This document shows positions 1-8,579 of a DNA stretch of 64,000 bases, piece after piece. The notes beneath the pieces are model-generated. The model did no database searches. It was not told the origin of the DNA and saw only the letters and a program-made list of their open reading frames with translations. This DNA is from Streptomyces liangshanensis (GTDB lineage: Bacteria > Actinomycetota > Actinomycetes > Streptomycetales > Streptomycetaceae): contig NZ_CP050177.1 of NCBI RefSeq assembly GCF_011694815.1, forward strand, positions 1,488,001 through 1,552,000, given 5' to 3'. Numbering within the stretch: position 1 is the stretch's first letter; each line of letters starts with the position of its first letter. Both the position numbers and the translations under genes were made by a program.

Positions 1-72
1 TTCGTCACGCCGGTCCGGTGCGTGTGCGGCACGGTGCTGGTACGGCGTCGTACGCCTGCGTCCCCCGCGGCC

Positions 73-465
73 TCAGGCGGCCTCGCCGTTCATCTCGAAC
101 CAGACCACCTTTCCCAGTGGCCTCGCCCGTATCCCCCAGTCGTCCGCGAGACTGCGCACCAGCGCGAGCCCCCTGCCGTGCGTGGCGTCGTCGGCGGCCC
201 GCACCGGGGCCACCGGTGGTCCGGCGGGCGGCGCGTCGAAGTCCCGTACCTCCACGCGCAGTCGTGAGTCCGCGATGGTCGCCGTGACCACCGCGCCGCG
301 CTCCGTGTGCACCAGCGCGTTGGTGACCAGCTCACTCATGAGCAGCTCGGCCACCTCCGCGCAGTCTCTCTCCTGCCAATGTCTCAGCAACTCCCGTAAG
401 GCGTGACGCACCTCCGGGACGGCCGCGAGATCGGCGCCTCCCATACGGCGCCGCAGTCCAGCCAT
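73..465 (-). CDS. ATP-binding protein, HATPase_c anti-sigma-factor kinase-like
   Basis: A small (about 130 aa) GHKL-type ATPase of the RsbW/SpoIIAB-like family that is abundant in Streptomyces. The sequence shows the N box (ELVTNALVH), an acidic stretch VEVRDFD and a G box (HGRGLALVRSLADDWG). These pieces form the Bergerat ATP-binding fold. Such proteins usually bind or phosphorylate anti-anti-sigma partners, but no partner gene is adjacent, so its target is unknown. I chose the ATG at 465 because residues further upstream are arginine-rich and non-conserved in appearance. The open frame continues to 552. An inverted repeat lies just upstream at 497-521. Confidence 0.8.
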   Translation of the reverse strand: MAGLRRRMGGADLAAVPEVRHALRELLRHWQERDCAEVAELLMSELVTNALVHTERGAVVTATIADSRLRVEVRDFDAPPAGPPVAPVRAADDATHGRGLALVRSLADDWGIRARPLGKVVWFEMNGEAA

Positions 466-496
466 CCTTCTGTCCCCCCGCTCGTACCGGCTTCTA

Positions 497-564
497 CTCC
501 TGTCTCGAATACGTACAGGAGATGCATGCCCGACGGGGGGCCGCTCACGCATCCTGATCAGGAT
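497..564. promoter_or_regulatory. Two palindromic elements upstream of the HATPase gene
   Basis: CTCCTGT at 497-503 is mirrored by ACAGGAG at 515-521 with 11 bases between. A perfect 14-bp palindrome, ATCCTGATCAGGAT, lies at 551-564. Both fall between the start of the ATPase gene and the 3' end of poxB on the same strand, so they could be operators for the ATPase gene. No regulator can be assigned. Confidence 0.35.
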
Positions 565-581
565 CGTGGGGGCGCACGGAG

Positions 582-2324
582 TCAGGGACGGGGCACGTTA
601 CGGAGGTTGGAGCGCGCCATCTGGACCATGCGCCCCACTCCGCCGTCCAGGACCATCTTGCTGGCCGAAAGTGCGAAGCCGGTGACCATCTCGGCCTTGA
701 TCTTGGGCGGGATGGAGAGCGCGTTCGGGTCGGTCACCACGTCGACGAGCGCGGGGCCCTTGTGCTTGAAGGCTTCCTTGAGCGCGCTGTCGAGCTGGCG
801 GGGCTTCTCGACCCGTACCCCGAAGGCGCCGGCGGCGCGCGCGATCGCCGCGAAGTCGGGGTTGTGGTTGGTGGTGCCGTACGACGGGAGTCCGGCGACC
901 ATCATCTCCAGCTCCACCATGCCGAGGGAGGAGTTGTTGAAGAGGACCACCTTCACCGGCAGGTCGTACTGGACGAGGGTGAGGAAGTCCCCCATCAGCA
1001 TGGAGAATCCGCCGTCGCCCGACATCGCGACGACCTGGCGGCCGCGGTCCACGAACTGCGCGCCGATCGCCTGCGGCAGGGCGTTGGCCATCGAACCGTG
1101 GCTGAACGAACCGATCACGCGGCGGCGGCCGTTGGGGGTGAGGTAGCGGGCGGCCCAGACGTTGTTCATGCCGGTGTCGACGGTGAAGACGGCGTCGTCG
1201 TCGGCGAGTTCGTCCAGGACGGACGCGACGTACTCGGGGTGGATCGGGGTGTGCTTCTCCACCTTGCGGGTGTACGCCTTGACCACGCCTTCGAGGGCGT
1301 CGGCGTGCTTCTTGAGCATCTTGTCGAGGAACTTGCGGTCCGTCTTCGCCTTGACCCGCGGGGTCAGGCACCGGAGCGTCTCGCGCACGTCGCCCCACAC
1401 CGCGAGGTCCAGCTTGGAGCGGCGGCCGAGCCGCTCGGGCCGTACGTCGACCTGGACGATCTTGACATCGTCGGGGAGGAAGGCGTTGTACGGGAAGTCC
1501 GTGCCGAGCAGGATCAGCAGGTCGCACTCGTGGGTGGCCTCGTAGCAGGCGCCGTAGCCGAGGAGCCCGCTCATGCCGACGTCGTACGGGTTGTCGTACT
1601 GGATCCACTCCTTGCCGCGCAGGGCGTGGCCGACCGGGGACTTGACGCGCTCGGCGAACTCCATGACCTCGGCGTGCGCGCCGGCCGTCCCGCTGCCGCA
1701 GAAGAGCGTGACGCGCTCGGCCTCGTCGATCATGCGGGCGAGCTTGTCGATCTCGGTGTCGCCGGGGCGTACGGAGGGGCGCGAGGTGACCAGCGCGTGC
1801 TCCGGCGCCTGCTCGGGGGCGGGCGCGTCGGCGATGTCGCCCGGGAGGGTGACGACGCTGACCCCGCCCTGGCCGACCGCGTGCTGGATCGCGGTCTGGA
1901 GGAGGCGGGGCATCTGCTTCGGGTTGGAGATCATCTCGCTGTAGTGGCTGCACTCGCGGAACAGCTGGTCGGGATGGGTCTCCTGGAAGTAGCCGAGGCC
2001 GATCTCGCTGGAGGGGATGTGCGAGGCGAGGGCGAGGACGGGGGCCATGGAGCGGTGGGCGTCGTACAGGCCGTTGATGAGGTGCAGGTTGCCGGGGCCG
2101 CAGGAGCCGGCGCAGGCGGCGAGCTTGCCGGTGACCTGGGCCTCGGCGCCGGCCGCGAAGGCGGCGGTCTCCTCGTGCCTGACCTGCACCCATTCGATGG
2201 CGGAGTTGCGGCGGATGGCGTCGACGACGGGGTTGAGGCTGTCGCCGACGACGCCGTACAGCCGCTGGACGCCCGCCTTGGCGAGGATGTCGACGAACTG
2301 CTCCGCCACGTTCTGCTTGGCCAT
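582..2324 (-). CDS. poxB: Pyruvate dehydrogenase (quinone) / pyruvate oxidase, ThDP-dependent
   Basis: A thiamine-diphosphate enzyme of 580 aa, the usual PoxB length. PoxB oxidatively decarboxylates pyruvate to acetate and CO2 with FAD, passing electrons to membrane quinone. The N-terminal Pyr domain carries the catalytic glutamate in VRHEETAAFAAG (E51). A central FAD-type domain follows, then a C-terminal PP domain with the ThDP/Mg motif GDGGFSML...LFNNSS. The alternative family members acetolactate synthase and glyoxylate carboligase are less likely given the overall pattern around QLFRECSHYSEMI and SHGSMANALPQAIG. GAGAGG upstream of the ATG at 2324 can serve as ribosome binding site. A strong hairpin separates it from the upstream gene, so it is probably monocistronic. 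Confidence 0.88.
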   Translation of the reverse strand: MAKQNVAEQFVDILAKAGVQRLYGVVGDSLNPVVDAIRRNSAIEWVQVRHEETAAFAAGAEAQVTGKLAACAGSCGPGNLHLINGLYDAHRSMAPVLALASHIPSSEIGLGYFQETHPDQLFRECSHYSEMISNPKQMPRLLQTAIQHAVGQGGVSVVTLPGDIADAPAPEQAPEHALVTSRPSVRPGDTEIDKLARMIDEAERVTLFCGSGTAGAHAEVMEFAERVKSPVGHALRGKEWIQYDNPYDVGMSGLLGYGACYEATHECDLLILLGTDFPYNAFLPDDVKIVQVDVRPERLGRRSKLDLAVWGDVRETLRCLTPRVKAKTDRKFLDKMLKKHADALEGVVKAYTRKVEKHTPIHPEYVASVLDELADDDAVFTVDTGMNNVWAARYLTPNGRRRVIGSFSHGSMANALPQAIGAQFVDRGRQVVAMSGDGGFSMLMGDFLTLVQYDLPVKVVLFNNSSLGMVELEMMVAGLPSYGTTNHNPDFAAIARAAGAFGVRVEKPRQLDSALKEAFKHKGPALVDVVTDPNALSIPPKIKAEMVTGFALSASKMVLDGGVGRMVQMARSNLRNVPRP

Positions 2325-2352
2325 GGGAAGGGGGCCTCTCTGGTCTCCGGTC

Positions 2353-2414
2353 GGCGTGGGTTGACGGGCCCGGGCACGGTCCCGCGACCGGGCCCGGGTC
2401 CATCAACCCACGCC
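2353..2414 (-). terminator. Long GC-rich inverted repeat between the PP2C-like gene and poxB
   Basis: Outer arms GGCGTGGGTTGA (2353-2364) and TCAACCCACGCC (2403-2414) are exact reverse complements. Inside them GGGCCCGGG pairs with a second CCCGGGCCC-type run. It sits 9 bp after the stop of the 2423-4813 gene and just before the poxB start. It reads as a rho-independent-like hairpin without a clear T-tract, as is common in Streptomyces. Confidence 0.75.
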
Positions 2415-2422
2415 GGGCACGG

Positions 2423-4813
2423 TTACGCCTCCCAGACCGCGACGGCCGTGCGGTCGTCCGCGTACCCCTTGACCCTCAGTTGGGTGTCCGCGAGATAGGA
2501 CGCCAAACCTGGCGGTTCGGCGGAGGCCCAGCGCTCCGCGAGCTCCGCCGCGAGGGCCGGGACGCCGCGCAGGGGTTCGGCGAGGCCGGGGCTGCACAGC
2601 AGGAGCGTGTCGCCGGGCTGCGCGACCGAGGCGCGGAAGCGGAACGGTTCGGCCTGCGGCGGTACCGGCTTCTCCACGTACGGGGCGGGTGGTGTCGGGA
2701 TCCCGAGGTCCATGGTCAGCCGCTCGCCGCGCGGGGGCTCGGCGGGGCGGGAGCCGAAGCCGACGACCGGGTCGCCGGTGAGGGCGGCGGGGTCGGGGAC
2801 GTCGGGCTCCAGGTCCTGCCAGGCGCCGTCCCTGAGGCGGAGGAGTCCGCCGCCTCCGACGCCGAAGAAGACGCGGGTGCGGCAGGCGGGGTCGGCGGGG
2901 AGCAGCAGGCAGCGCAGGCTCGCGGTGTACGCGTCGGGCGGGAGGTCCAGTTCGGCGGCGCGGGCGCGGAGCTTGCCGTAGCCGCGGTCGGTGAGGCGTT
3001 GCAGGCCGGCCTTGAGGTCGCCCCTGCGGCCGGCCCTTATGTCGTCGGAGAGCCGGGCGTGGCTGCGGCCGACGGCACCGCCGATCCAGTGACAGGCGTC
3101 GGCGGCGGCGAGGTGGGCGCCCTCGGTGGCGCGGACGCCGGTGGCGACGGCGACGAGGATGAGCGCGGTGTCGCCCTCGCCGAAGCGGGCGGTGAGGAGG
3201 GTGTCGCGGCGGGGCTCGCCCCGGTAGCGCGCGGAGTCCCCCCGTACGGACGCGGCGCGCAGGGTGTACGTGCCGTAGCGGGCGCCGTCGAGCACGGTGT
3301 CGGCGACGAGCTCGCCGAGGCGGTCGGGGTGGGCGGGGGGCAGGGCGGTGGGGTCGGGGTCGTAGGTGGGCGGGCCTCCGCCGAGGTACGCGACGCCGGG
3401 GCGGCCCTCGCCGGGGAACTCCTCGGCGCTGTCCCGCCCGGCGGCGGCCCGCGCCATGACGGACCCCCCGTCCGCACCCCCGTCGCCCCGCTCCCCCCAC
3501 CCGACGGCCCGCACGGGAGCGTGGGGCCGGTCGCCGACCCGAGGGTCGTTGCCGTGGGCGGCGGCGGGGATGTCGCGTGGCCGAGGCGGCGGCGGGGCGG
3601 GCGCTCCGCCCACGGCGGGCAGGGCGAGCTCCGGGCCGTCCGGCAGGGTGCGCGGGCCCTCGGGGGCCGCGGGCGCGGCCCGGGGACCCGACGGCCGGGG
3701 GCCGCCTGCGGGCGGGGCGGGGGGTCCCGCAGTCGGCGCCGAGCCTGCGGCAGGCGGGGCGAGCTCCGGCCCGTCGGGCAGGGTGCGCGGGCCCTCGGGC
3801 GCTGCGGGCGCGGCCCGCGGACCCGACGGCTGGCGGCCGCCCGCGGGCGGGGCGGGAGGTCCCGCGAGTCCGGCGTCGGTCACGGGCGGGGCGGGCTGTG
3901 GGCCGGCGGGGGCGGGACCGGTGGCGGGCGGGGCGTACGGGCCAAGGGGGCCGTCCTCGCCTGCGGGCGCGCTGTTCGGGCCTTCGGGCCGGGGGCTGGC
4001 GACGGGGCGGGCGGGTGCCGGAGGCGTCGGGGCGGTCGTGGGCCGGGTGGGTGCGTCCGAGGGGCGCGGTGGTACGACTCCGGCGTCGGACTTCCCTGCC
4101 GGGGCGGCCGGGCCCCAGGCGGCGCCCGGCGCGGCACGCGGGGCCTCGGCGGGGGGCCGAACGCCGTCCGGCCATGCCTCCGCGCCCGAGGGCGCCATGG
4201 GGCCCGGCGACGTGGAGGACGCCTCAGCCGAGGAGCGGGTGTTCGCGTCCGCGTCCGACGGCGGCTCGGCTCCAGCGGGATCCACGTCCGGCCGGCGGGT
4301 CGTCTCCGCCGGTCCGGCCGCCGGCGGAACGGCATCCGCGAGCGGGCGGGGCGAGGCGAGGCGAGGCTCGGGCTCCGGAGGCGGGCCCCACGGGCGGCCG
4401 GGCTCCACCCGGGGCCCGGGCGGGGACTGCCGGGTCGGGGGAGGGGTCGAGGTCGGCGGAGGTTCGGGGGTCGACAGGGGCTCAGGTGGTTGCCGAGGTT
4501 CAGGGGTCGACGACGGTTCGGGTGTCTGCCGGGGTTCGGGGGGCGGCAGGGCCTCAGGGGGTGGTGGGGTCCAGGGGGTGGGTGTGGCGGGGTCGGGCGG
4601 GGGTGGGAGGGGCTTCGTGTCCGTGGGGGCGTACGGCGGGGGCTGCTGCTCCCACCAGGCCCGTGGCCTCCGCGTCTCCGGGGACGCCACCGCGTCCACC
4701 GCCGAGGCGAAGTGGTCGTCGAGCGCGTCCCCCTCGCCCATGTCCCGCGCGGAGTCGTCGTACAGACGATTCCACCAGTCGTCGGCGTCCGGCCGCTCCC
4801 CCTGCTCGCTCAT
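2423..4813 (-). CDS. Proline-rich protein with C-terminal PP2C-like (possibly inactive) phosphatase domain
   Basis: 796 aa. Residues about 1-500 are a low-complexity Pro/Ala/Gly/Glu linker. They contain a 45-residue unit repeated twice in tandem (roughly residues 310-400; core APAAPEGPRTLPDGPEL). From about 510 to the end lies a PP2C-type fold: RYGTYTLRAASVRGDSARYRG, then ALILVAVATGV, then LLLCSPGLAEPL, then DDRTAVAVWEA. In active PP2C enzymes the second motif is normally a DG-containing metal site and the third is SDG. Here those aspartates are replaced (VAVATG, SPG), so I infer weak or no phosphatase activity and perhaps a regulatory role. No transmembrane segment is evident. Start ATG at 4813. 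Confidence 0.75.
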   Translation of the reverse strand: MSEQGERPDADDWWNRLYDDSARDMGEGDALDDHFASAVDAVASPETRRPRAWWEQQPPPYAPTDTKPLPPPPDPATPTPWTPPPPEALPPPEPRQTPEPSSTPEPRQPPEPLSTPEPPPTSTPPPTRQSPPGPRVEPGRPWGPPPEPEPRLASPRPLADAVPPAAGPAETTRRPDVDPAGAEPPSDADANTRSSAEASSTSPGPMAPSGAEAWPDGVRPPAEAPRAAPGAAWGPAAPAGKSDAGVVPPRPSDAPTRPTTAPTPPAPARPVASPRPEGPNSAPAGEDGPLGPYAPPATGPAPAGPQPAPPVTDAGLAGPPAPPAGGRQPSGPRAAPAAPEGPRTLPDGPELAPPAAGSAPTAGPPAPPAGGPRPSGPRAAPAAPEGPRTLPDGPELALPAVGGAPAPPPPRPRDIPAAAHGNDPRVGDRPHAPVRAVGWGERGDGGADGGSVMARAAAGRDSAEEFPGEGRPGVAYLGGGPPTYDPDPTALPPAHPDRLGELVADTVLDGARYGTYTLRAASVRGDSARYRGEPRRDTLLTARFGEGDTALILVAVATGVRATEGAHLAAADACHWIGGAVGRSHARLSDDIRAGRRGDLKAGLQRLTDRGYGKLRARAAELDLPPDAYTASLRCLLLPADPACRTRVFFGVGGGGLLRLRDGAWQDLEPDVPDPAALTGDPVVGFGSRPAEPPRGERLTMDLGIPTPPAPYVEKPVPPQAEPFRFRASVAQPGDTLLLCSPGLAEPLRGVPALAAELAERWASAEPPGLASYLADTQLRVKGYADDRTAVAVWEA
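3616..3885 (-). repeat. 135-bp in-frame tandem duplication, two copies
   Basis: Matching blocks start at 3626 and 3761, a period of 135 bp (45 codons). Both encode PPAGG..PSGPRAAPAAPEGPRTLPDGPEL-like segments with a few substitutions. It is an internal duplication in the disordered region of the PP2C-like protein. Confidence 0.85.
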
Positions 4814-5247
4814 GCCCCTATCTTCGACCGCGGCGGGGAGGAGAAAACGGGGCGACCGGAAAAATTAAGACCGGCTCCGGGAGACCGGGCCGGAATGTGA
4901 GTCCGCCGGGCGACCCCACCCCCCACGGGAAGGACGCCCGGCAGACGTTCACAGTGTCAGCGCGGGGCAGATGCGCCGGCGCGGAGACCGGGGGCATCAC
5001 CCTCCCCGAGCAAATCCAGGTCAGGCTGCCCAAGGGGCAGGTGACCGGGCTCTGTTGCTGCTGTGATGGCGCCACCTTCGCAGAGCGCGGGGCCGAAAGG
5101 GGATGATGGAGGCGGCGGGTTTACGCCGTGGCCGGTTTCCGCCACCGTTCGCGGCGCGAACAGGACGTTCCCGGCGGATGATCCATCGGGTGTCCAGGGC
5201 AGGCGGGCGCCGGGCCACGGCCGCATACGGTGAGGAAGGGTGCAGGG
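4814..5247. other. Divergent intergenic region with two small inverted repeats
   Basis: No convincing gene. CTGCCC-AAG-GGGCAG forms a short hairpin at 5026-5040. GTTCGC-GGC-GCGAAC is a perfect 6-3-6 inverted repeat at 5147-5161. The second lies about 90 bp before the TrmB/LuxR-like regulator gene and is a plausible operator for it. Confidence 0.4.
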
Positions 5248-6240
5248 GTGCTGGGAGCGATAGGTCTCGACGAGCGACAGGAGTCCGCGTACCGCGCGCT
5301 CGTGGCCATCGGCGCCGCGGACGTCCCCGATCTCGCCCACCGCCTCGCCCTGCCCGAGGCGGACACCGAGCGGGCCCTGCGCCGCCTGGAGCGCCAGGGC
5401 CTGGCCGCGCAGTCCTCCGCCCGTACCGGCCGCTGGGTCGCCGCACCGCCAGCCGTCGCGCTCGGCGCGCTCCTCACCCAGCACCGCCACGAGCTGGAGC
5501 AGGCCGAGCTGGCCGCGGTGCTGCTCGCCGAGGAGTACCGCGCCGAGGCCAGGGAGCCCGCCGTGCACGACCTGGTGGAAGTCGTGACGGGGGCCAGTGC
5601 CGTCGCGCACCGGTTCGTGCAGTTGCAGCTCGGCGCCACCTCGGAGGTCTGCGCCCTGGTCACCGGCAAGCCCGTCGCCGTGACCGGCATGGACAACGAG
5701 GCCGAGGAACGCGCCGCGACCCGGGGCGTCGCCTACCGCGTCGTGATCGAGCGCGAGGTCCTCGCCGCGCCCACCGGCGTCACCGAACTGTCCGCGGCCC
5801 TCGGCAGGGACGAGCAGGTACGGGTCACCGAACGGGTCCCCACCAAGCTCGTGGTCGCCGACCGGAACCTGGCCATGGTGCCGCTCACCGGCCGGGGCGC
5901 GGAGCCCGCCGCCCTGGTCGTCCACGCGAGCGGGCTGCTGGAGTCGCTGACGGGCCTGTTCGAGGCGGTGTGGCGCGATGCCCTGCCGCTACGGCTGGGG
6001 TCCGGCGACGAGATCCTGGAGGACGCCCCGCCGGGACCGGACTCGACGGACCTGGAGGTGCTGTCCCTGCTGCTCGCCGGGATGACCGACGCGAGCGTCG
6101 CCAAACAGCTGGACCTGGGGCTGCGGACCGTACAGCGGCGGGTGAAGGGGCTGATGGAGCTGAGCGGGGTGACCACCCGGTTGCAGCTCGGCTGGCACGC
6201 GTACGAGAAGGGCTGGGTGGCGCGCGAACCCCGCGCCTGA
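5248..6240 (+). CDS. TrmB/LuxR-like helix-turn-helix transcriptional regulator
   Basis: About 330 aa. The N terminus (GLDERQESAYRALVAIGAADVPDLAHRL...ALRRLERQGL) is a TrmB-like winged helix. The middle is a ligand or effector domain with no obvious catalytic motif. The C terminus (STDLEVLSLLLAGMTDASVAKQLDLGLRTVQRRVKGLM) is a LuxR-type HTH. Streptomycetes have many such dual-HTH regulators, often controlling accessory metabolism; the target here is unknown. The frame opens at a GTG at 5230. I prefer GTG 5248 because GAGGAAGGG at 5232-5240 sits 7 bp before it and would lie inside the longer version. Confidence 0.8.
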   Translation: MLGAIGLDERQESAYRALVAIGAADVPDLAHRLALPEADTERALRRLERQGLAAQSSARTGRWVAAPPAVALGALLTQHRHELEQAELAAVLLAEEYRAEAREPAVHDLVEVVTGASAVAHRFVQLQLGATSEVCALVTGKPVAVTGMDNEAEERAATRGVAYRVVIEREVLAAPTGVTELSAALGRDEQVRVTERVPTKLVVADRNLAMVPLTGRGAEPAALVVHASGLLESLTGLFEAVWRDALPLRLGSGDEILEDAPPGPDSTDLEVLSLLLAGMTDASVAKQLDLGLRTVQRRVKGLMELSGVTTRLQLGWHAYEKGWVAREPRA

Positions 6241-6324
6241 GGCGCCGGCGCCCGGAGGTACGTCCCGCCGCCGCCCGCCCGGCCGCGACCTGCGGGACCG
6301 CGTCCGTTCCGGCACGCTGGGCAG

Positions 6325-6807
6325 ATGGACGTGTGGCAGCTGGTGCTGGTGGGGCTCGTCATGCTCCTCGGCCTGTTCGGCGTGCTGATCCCCGGCGTCC
6401 CGGGCCAGGCCATCGTCTGGGCCGCCGTCCTGTGGTGGGCGCTGGCGGACACCACCCACGCGGCCTGGGTCGTCCTGATCGGCGCCACCGTCCTGCTGCT
6501 GCTCAACCAGGCGCTCCGACCGCTGCTGCCGTCCCGGCGGAGAACCAGGACCGGGGCGCCCCGCCGTACCGTGCTGGTCGGCGGGACCACCGCGATCGTC
6601 GCGTTCTTCGTCGTCCCCGTCATCGGCGGGATCCTGGGCTTCGTCGGGGGCATCTACGGCGCCGAGCGGATCCGGCTCGGCAGCCACCGGGACGGCTGGG
6701 CCTCGACCCGTACCGTCATGCGCACCGCGGGGTACCCCCTGTTGGTGGAGTTGTTCGCGTGCCTCCTCGTGGTGGGCGCCTGGATCGGGGCGCTGATCCT
6801 GGGGTGA
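6325..6807 (+). CDS. DUF456 family integral membrane protein
   Basis: 160 aa with four hydrophobic segments (about residues 3-27, 29-62, 83-112 and 133-158). A glycine-rich stretch, VPVIGGILGFVGGIYGAERI, is typical of the DUF456 family. Function in the family is not established. It follows the regulator by 84 bp on the same strand and could be cotranscribed. Confidence 0.8.
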   Translation: MDVWQLVLVGLVMLLGLFGVLIPGVPGQAIVWAAVLWWALADTTHAAWVVLIGATVLLLLNQALRPLLPSRRRTRTGAPRRTVLVGGTTAIVAFFVVPVIGGILGFVGGIYGAERIRLGSHRDGWASTRTVMRTAGYPLLVELFACLLVVGAWIGALILG

Positions 6808-6834
6808 GCCGGCGAAGTCGTGTGAGTCTGGGGC

Positions 6835-7200
6835 ATGACCGAATTCAGTGACGCCGAACGGGCGTACCTCAGGACCCAGCGGCTGGGGCGGCTGGCCACC
6901 GTCGACCCCCGGGGGCAGCCGCAGGCCAACCCGGTCGGCTTCCACCCGCAGGACGACGGGACGATCCTGGTCGGGGGGTACGCCCTCGGCACCACCAAGA
7001 AGTGGCGGAACCTGACGGCGAACCCCCGGGTGGCGCTGGTCGTCGACGACATCGTGAGCGTCACGCCGTGGAAGGTGCGCGGGGTGGACATCCGGGGGGA
7101 GGCGGAGCTGCTGACCGGGCCGCACGACCTCGGTCCGCACTTCAGCGAGGAGCTGATCCGTATCCACCCCAGGAAGATCCACAGCTGGGGCCTGGACTGA
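6835..7200 (+). CDS. PPOX-class F420/flavin-dependent oxidoreductase
   Basis: 121 aa, a single split-barrel domain of the pyridoxamine-5'-phosphate-oxidase-like superfamily. The pattern LRTQRLGRLATVDPRGQPQANPV...GTTKKWRNLTANPRVALVVDD matches small actinobacterial PPOX proteins that bind F420 or FMN. The substrate cannot be read from sequence. Its start is 27 bp after the DUF456 stop, so an operon is likely. A strong hairpin follows at 7214-7253. Confidence 0.8.
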   Translation: MTEFSDAERAYLRTQRLGRLATVDPRGQPQANPVGFHPQDDGTILVGGYALGTTKKWRNLTANPRVALVVDDIVSVTPWKVRGVDIRGEAELLTGPHDLGPHFSEELIRIHPRKIHSWGLD

Positions 7201-7213
7201 CCCCGGGTGGGGT

Positions 7214-7253
7214 GCGGGGCGGTGATGGTCCGAACGACTGCCCACCGCCCCGC
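7214..7253. terminator. Bidirectional terminator between PPOX gene and rsgA
   Basis: GCGGGGCGGTG (7214-7224) pairs perfectly with CACCGCCCCGC (7243-7253), an 11-bp stem and 18-base loop. It lies between two convergent genes and can serve both. Confidence 0.75.
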
Positions 7254-7264
7254 GCCCGCACCGG

Positions 7265-8422
7265 CTAGCGGAACTTCCCCCGCTTCGCCTCCATCGCCGC
7301 CCGTCCCTCGGCGCCCATGCGCTTCCAGTCGCGCCGGATCTCGGCCCGGAGCCGGGCGTCCGTCTTGGCGACGATGCGCTGGTTCTCCCGCAGGAGTTTG
7401 CGGTAGCTCTCCAGGCGCCGGTCGGAGAGCGAGCCGTCCGCCAGCGCGGCGAGCACCGCGCACCCCGGCTCCGTACCGTGCGCGCAGTTGTGGAAGCGGC
7501 ACTCCGCGGCCAGCTCCTCGATCTCCGAGAAGACCTGGCCGACCCCGCTCTCCGCGTCGTACAGCCCGACCCCCCGCAGCCCGGGGGTGTCGATGAGCAC
7601 GCCGCCCGCGGGCAGCACGATGAGGTTGCGGGTGGTCGTGGTGTGCCGGCCCTTGCCGTCGACGTCCCGGATGGCCTGCACCTCCATCAGCGGACCGCCG
7701 TAGAGCGCGTTGGCGAGGGTGGACTTCCCGGCGCCCGAGACGCCGAGCAGCACACTCGTACCGTCGGAGACCACGGCGGAGAGCACCTCGATCCCCTCGC
7801 CCGTCTCCGCGCTCACGGCGAGCACGGGCACGCCGGGCGCGGCGGCCTCGACGTCGGTGACGAGATGGGCGAGGACCACGGGGTCCGCCACCAGATCGGC
7901 CTTCGTCAGGACGATGAGCGGCGCGGCCTCGCTCTCCGGGGCGGACGCCGACCCGCGCAGCAGCGCCGCGCCGGTCGAGCTGGACATCGCGAGGGCGAGG
8001 AAGCGCTCGATGCGCCCGAGGTCCAGTTCCACCGCGAGCGACACGCAGATGACGATGTGGTCGACGTTGGTGGCGAGGACCTGGCCCTCCGAACGCTTCG
8101 ACGAGGTGGACCGCACGAACGCGGTCCGGCGCGGCAGGAGCGTTCGTACGAACCGGGGGTCGCCGTCCGCGTCGAGCGCGGCCCAGTCGCCGGTGCAGAC
8201 GATGCGCATCGGATCACGCGGGACGACGTACTCGGTGTCCGCCCGGACCGGACCGGCCGGCGTGACCACGTCGCACATGCCGCGGTCGACCCGTACGACC
8301 CGGCCGGGCACCAGGCCCCGCTCGGCGTACGGGGTGAACTCCGCCTCCCAGTCCGCGTCCCAGCCGTAGGGGGCGAGCGGGTGCGACGAAGCGGCCTCGG
8401 AAGAGGCAAAGGAGAAAGACAA
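7265..8422 (-). CDS. rsgA: Ribosome small-subunit-dependent GTPase A (RsgA/YjeQ)
   Basis: Circularly permuted GTPase that matures the 30S subunit. The motif order shows the permutation: the G4 motif LTKADL comes first, then the P-loop GVSGAGKSTL, then switch-like HTTTTRNL and the G3 motif DTPG. A C-terminal zinc knuckle follows (ECRFHNCAHGTEPGC). The N-terminal OB-fold region is GRVVRVDRGMCDVV. I place the start at TTG 8422 (LSFSFASSEAA..., 385 aa) because AAGGG at 8430-8434 sits 7 nt upstream. The longer frame to 8575 would run through a separate small ORF and two hairpins. The AAGGG is also one arm of a hairpin (8429-8443), suggesting translational control. Confidence 0.88.
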   Translation of the reverse strand: MSFSFASSEAASSHPLAPYGWDADWEAEFTPYAERGLVPGRVVRVDRGMCDVVTPAGPVRADTEYVVPRDPMRIVCTGDWAALDADGDPRFVRTLLPRRTAFVRSTSSKRSEGQVLATNVDHIVICVSLAVELDLGRIERFLALAMSSSTGAALLRGSASAPESEAAPLIVLTKADLVADPVVLAHLVTDVEAAAPGVPVLAVSAETGEGIEVLSAVVSDGTSVLLGVSGAGKSTLANALYGGPLMEVQAIRDVDGKGRHTTTTRNLIVLPAGGVLIDTPGLRGVGLYDAESGVGQVFSEIEELAAECRFHNCAHGTEPGCAVLAALADGSLSDRRLESYRKLLRENQRIVAKTDARLRAEIRRDWKRMGAEGRAAMEAKRGKFR

Positions 8423-8428
8423 GGGGGA

Positions 8429-8469
8429 ACCCTTCACAAGGGTGGCCCCGGCCCGCGCCTCGGGCGCGG
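8429..8469 (-). promoter_or_regulatory. Two hairpins in the rsgA leader, one enclosing the ribosome binding site
   Basis: On the mRNA, CCGCGCC-CGA-GGCGCGG (8453-8469, 7-bp stem) is followed by ACCCTT-GTG-AAGGGT (8429-8443, 6-bp stem). The second stem's 3' arm contains the AAGGG that I take as the rsgA Shine-Dalgarno. Translation of the upstream small ORF could influence this folding. The stems are seen directly; a regulatory role is inference. Confidence 0.5.
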
Positions 8470-8504
8470 AAGCTCTGGATCGCGGAGAGTGCGGCAGAGA
8501 CAGG

Positions 8505-8579
8505 TCAGCCGGTGGCCACAGGAGTGTCTGTGACGAACATCTGCTGAATGTGGGCAGCGCCCATCTCGACGGCAACCAT
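8505..8579 (-). CDS. Small ORF (24 aa) in the rsgA leader
   Basis: ATG at 8579 opens a 24-codon frame, MVAVEMGAAHIQQMFVTDTP followed by VATG, ending at TGA 8505-8507. It is preceded by a near-ideal AGGAGG (8588-8593 on this strand) 8 nt before the ATG, a far better ribosome binding site than the one for rsgA. It ends 82 nt before the rsgA start. It shows no amino-acid run typical of an attenuator and no known motif, so it may be a leader peptide or a small protein. Real translation is likely; function unknown. Confidence 0.5.
   Translation of the reverse strand: MVAVEMGAAHIQQMFVTDTPVATG

Noticed and set aside
598..2406. 602-aa reverse-strand frame overlapping poxB
   Set aside because: It is an arginine/proline-rich frame-shifted shadow of poxB without any recognisable domain.
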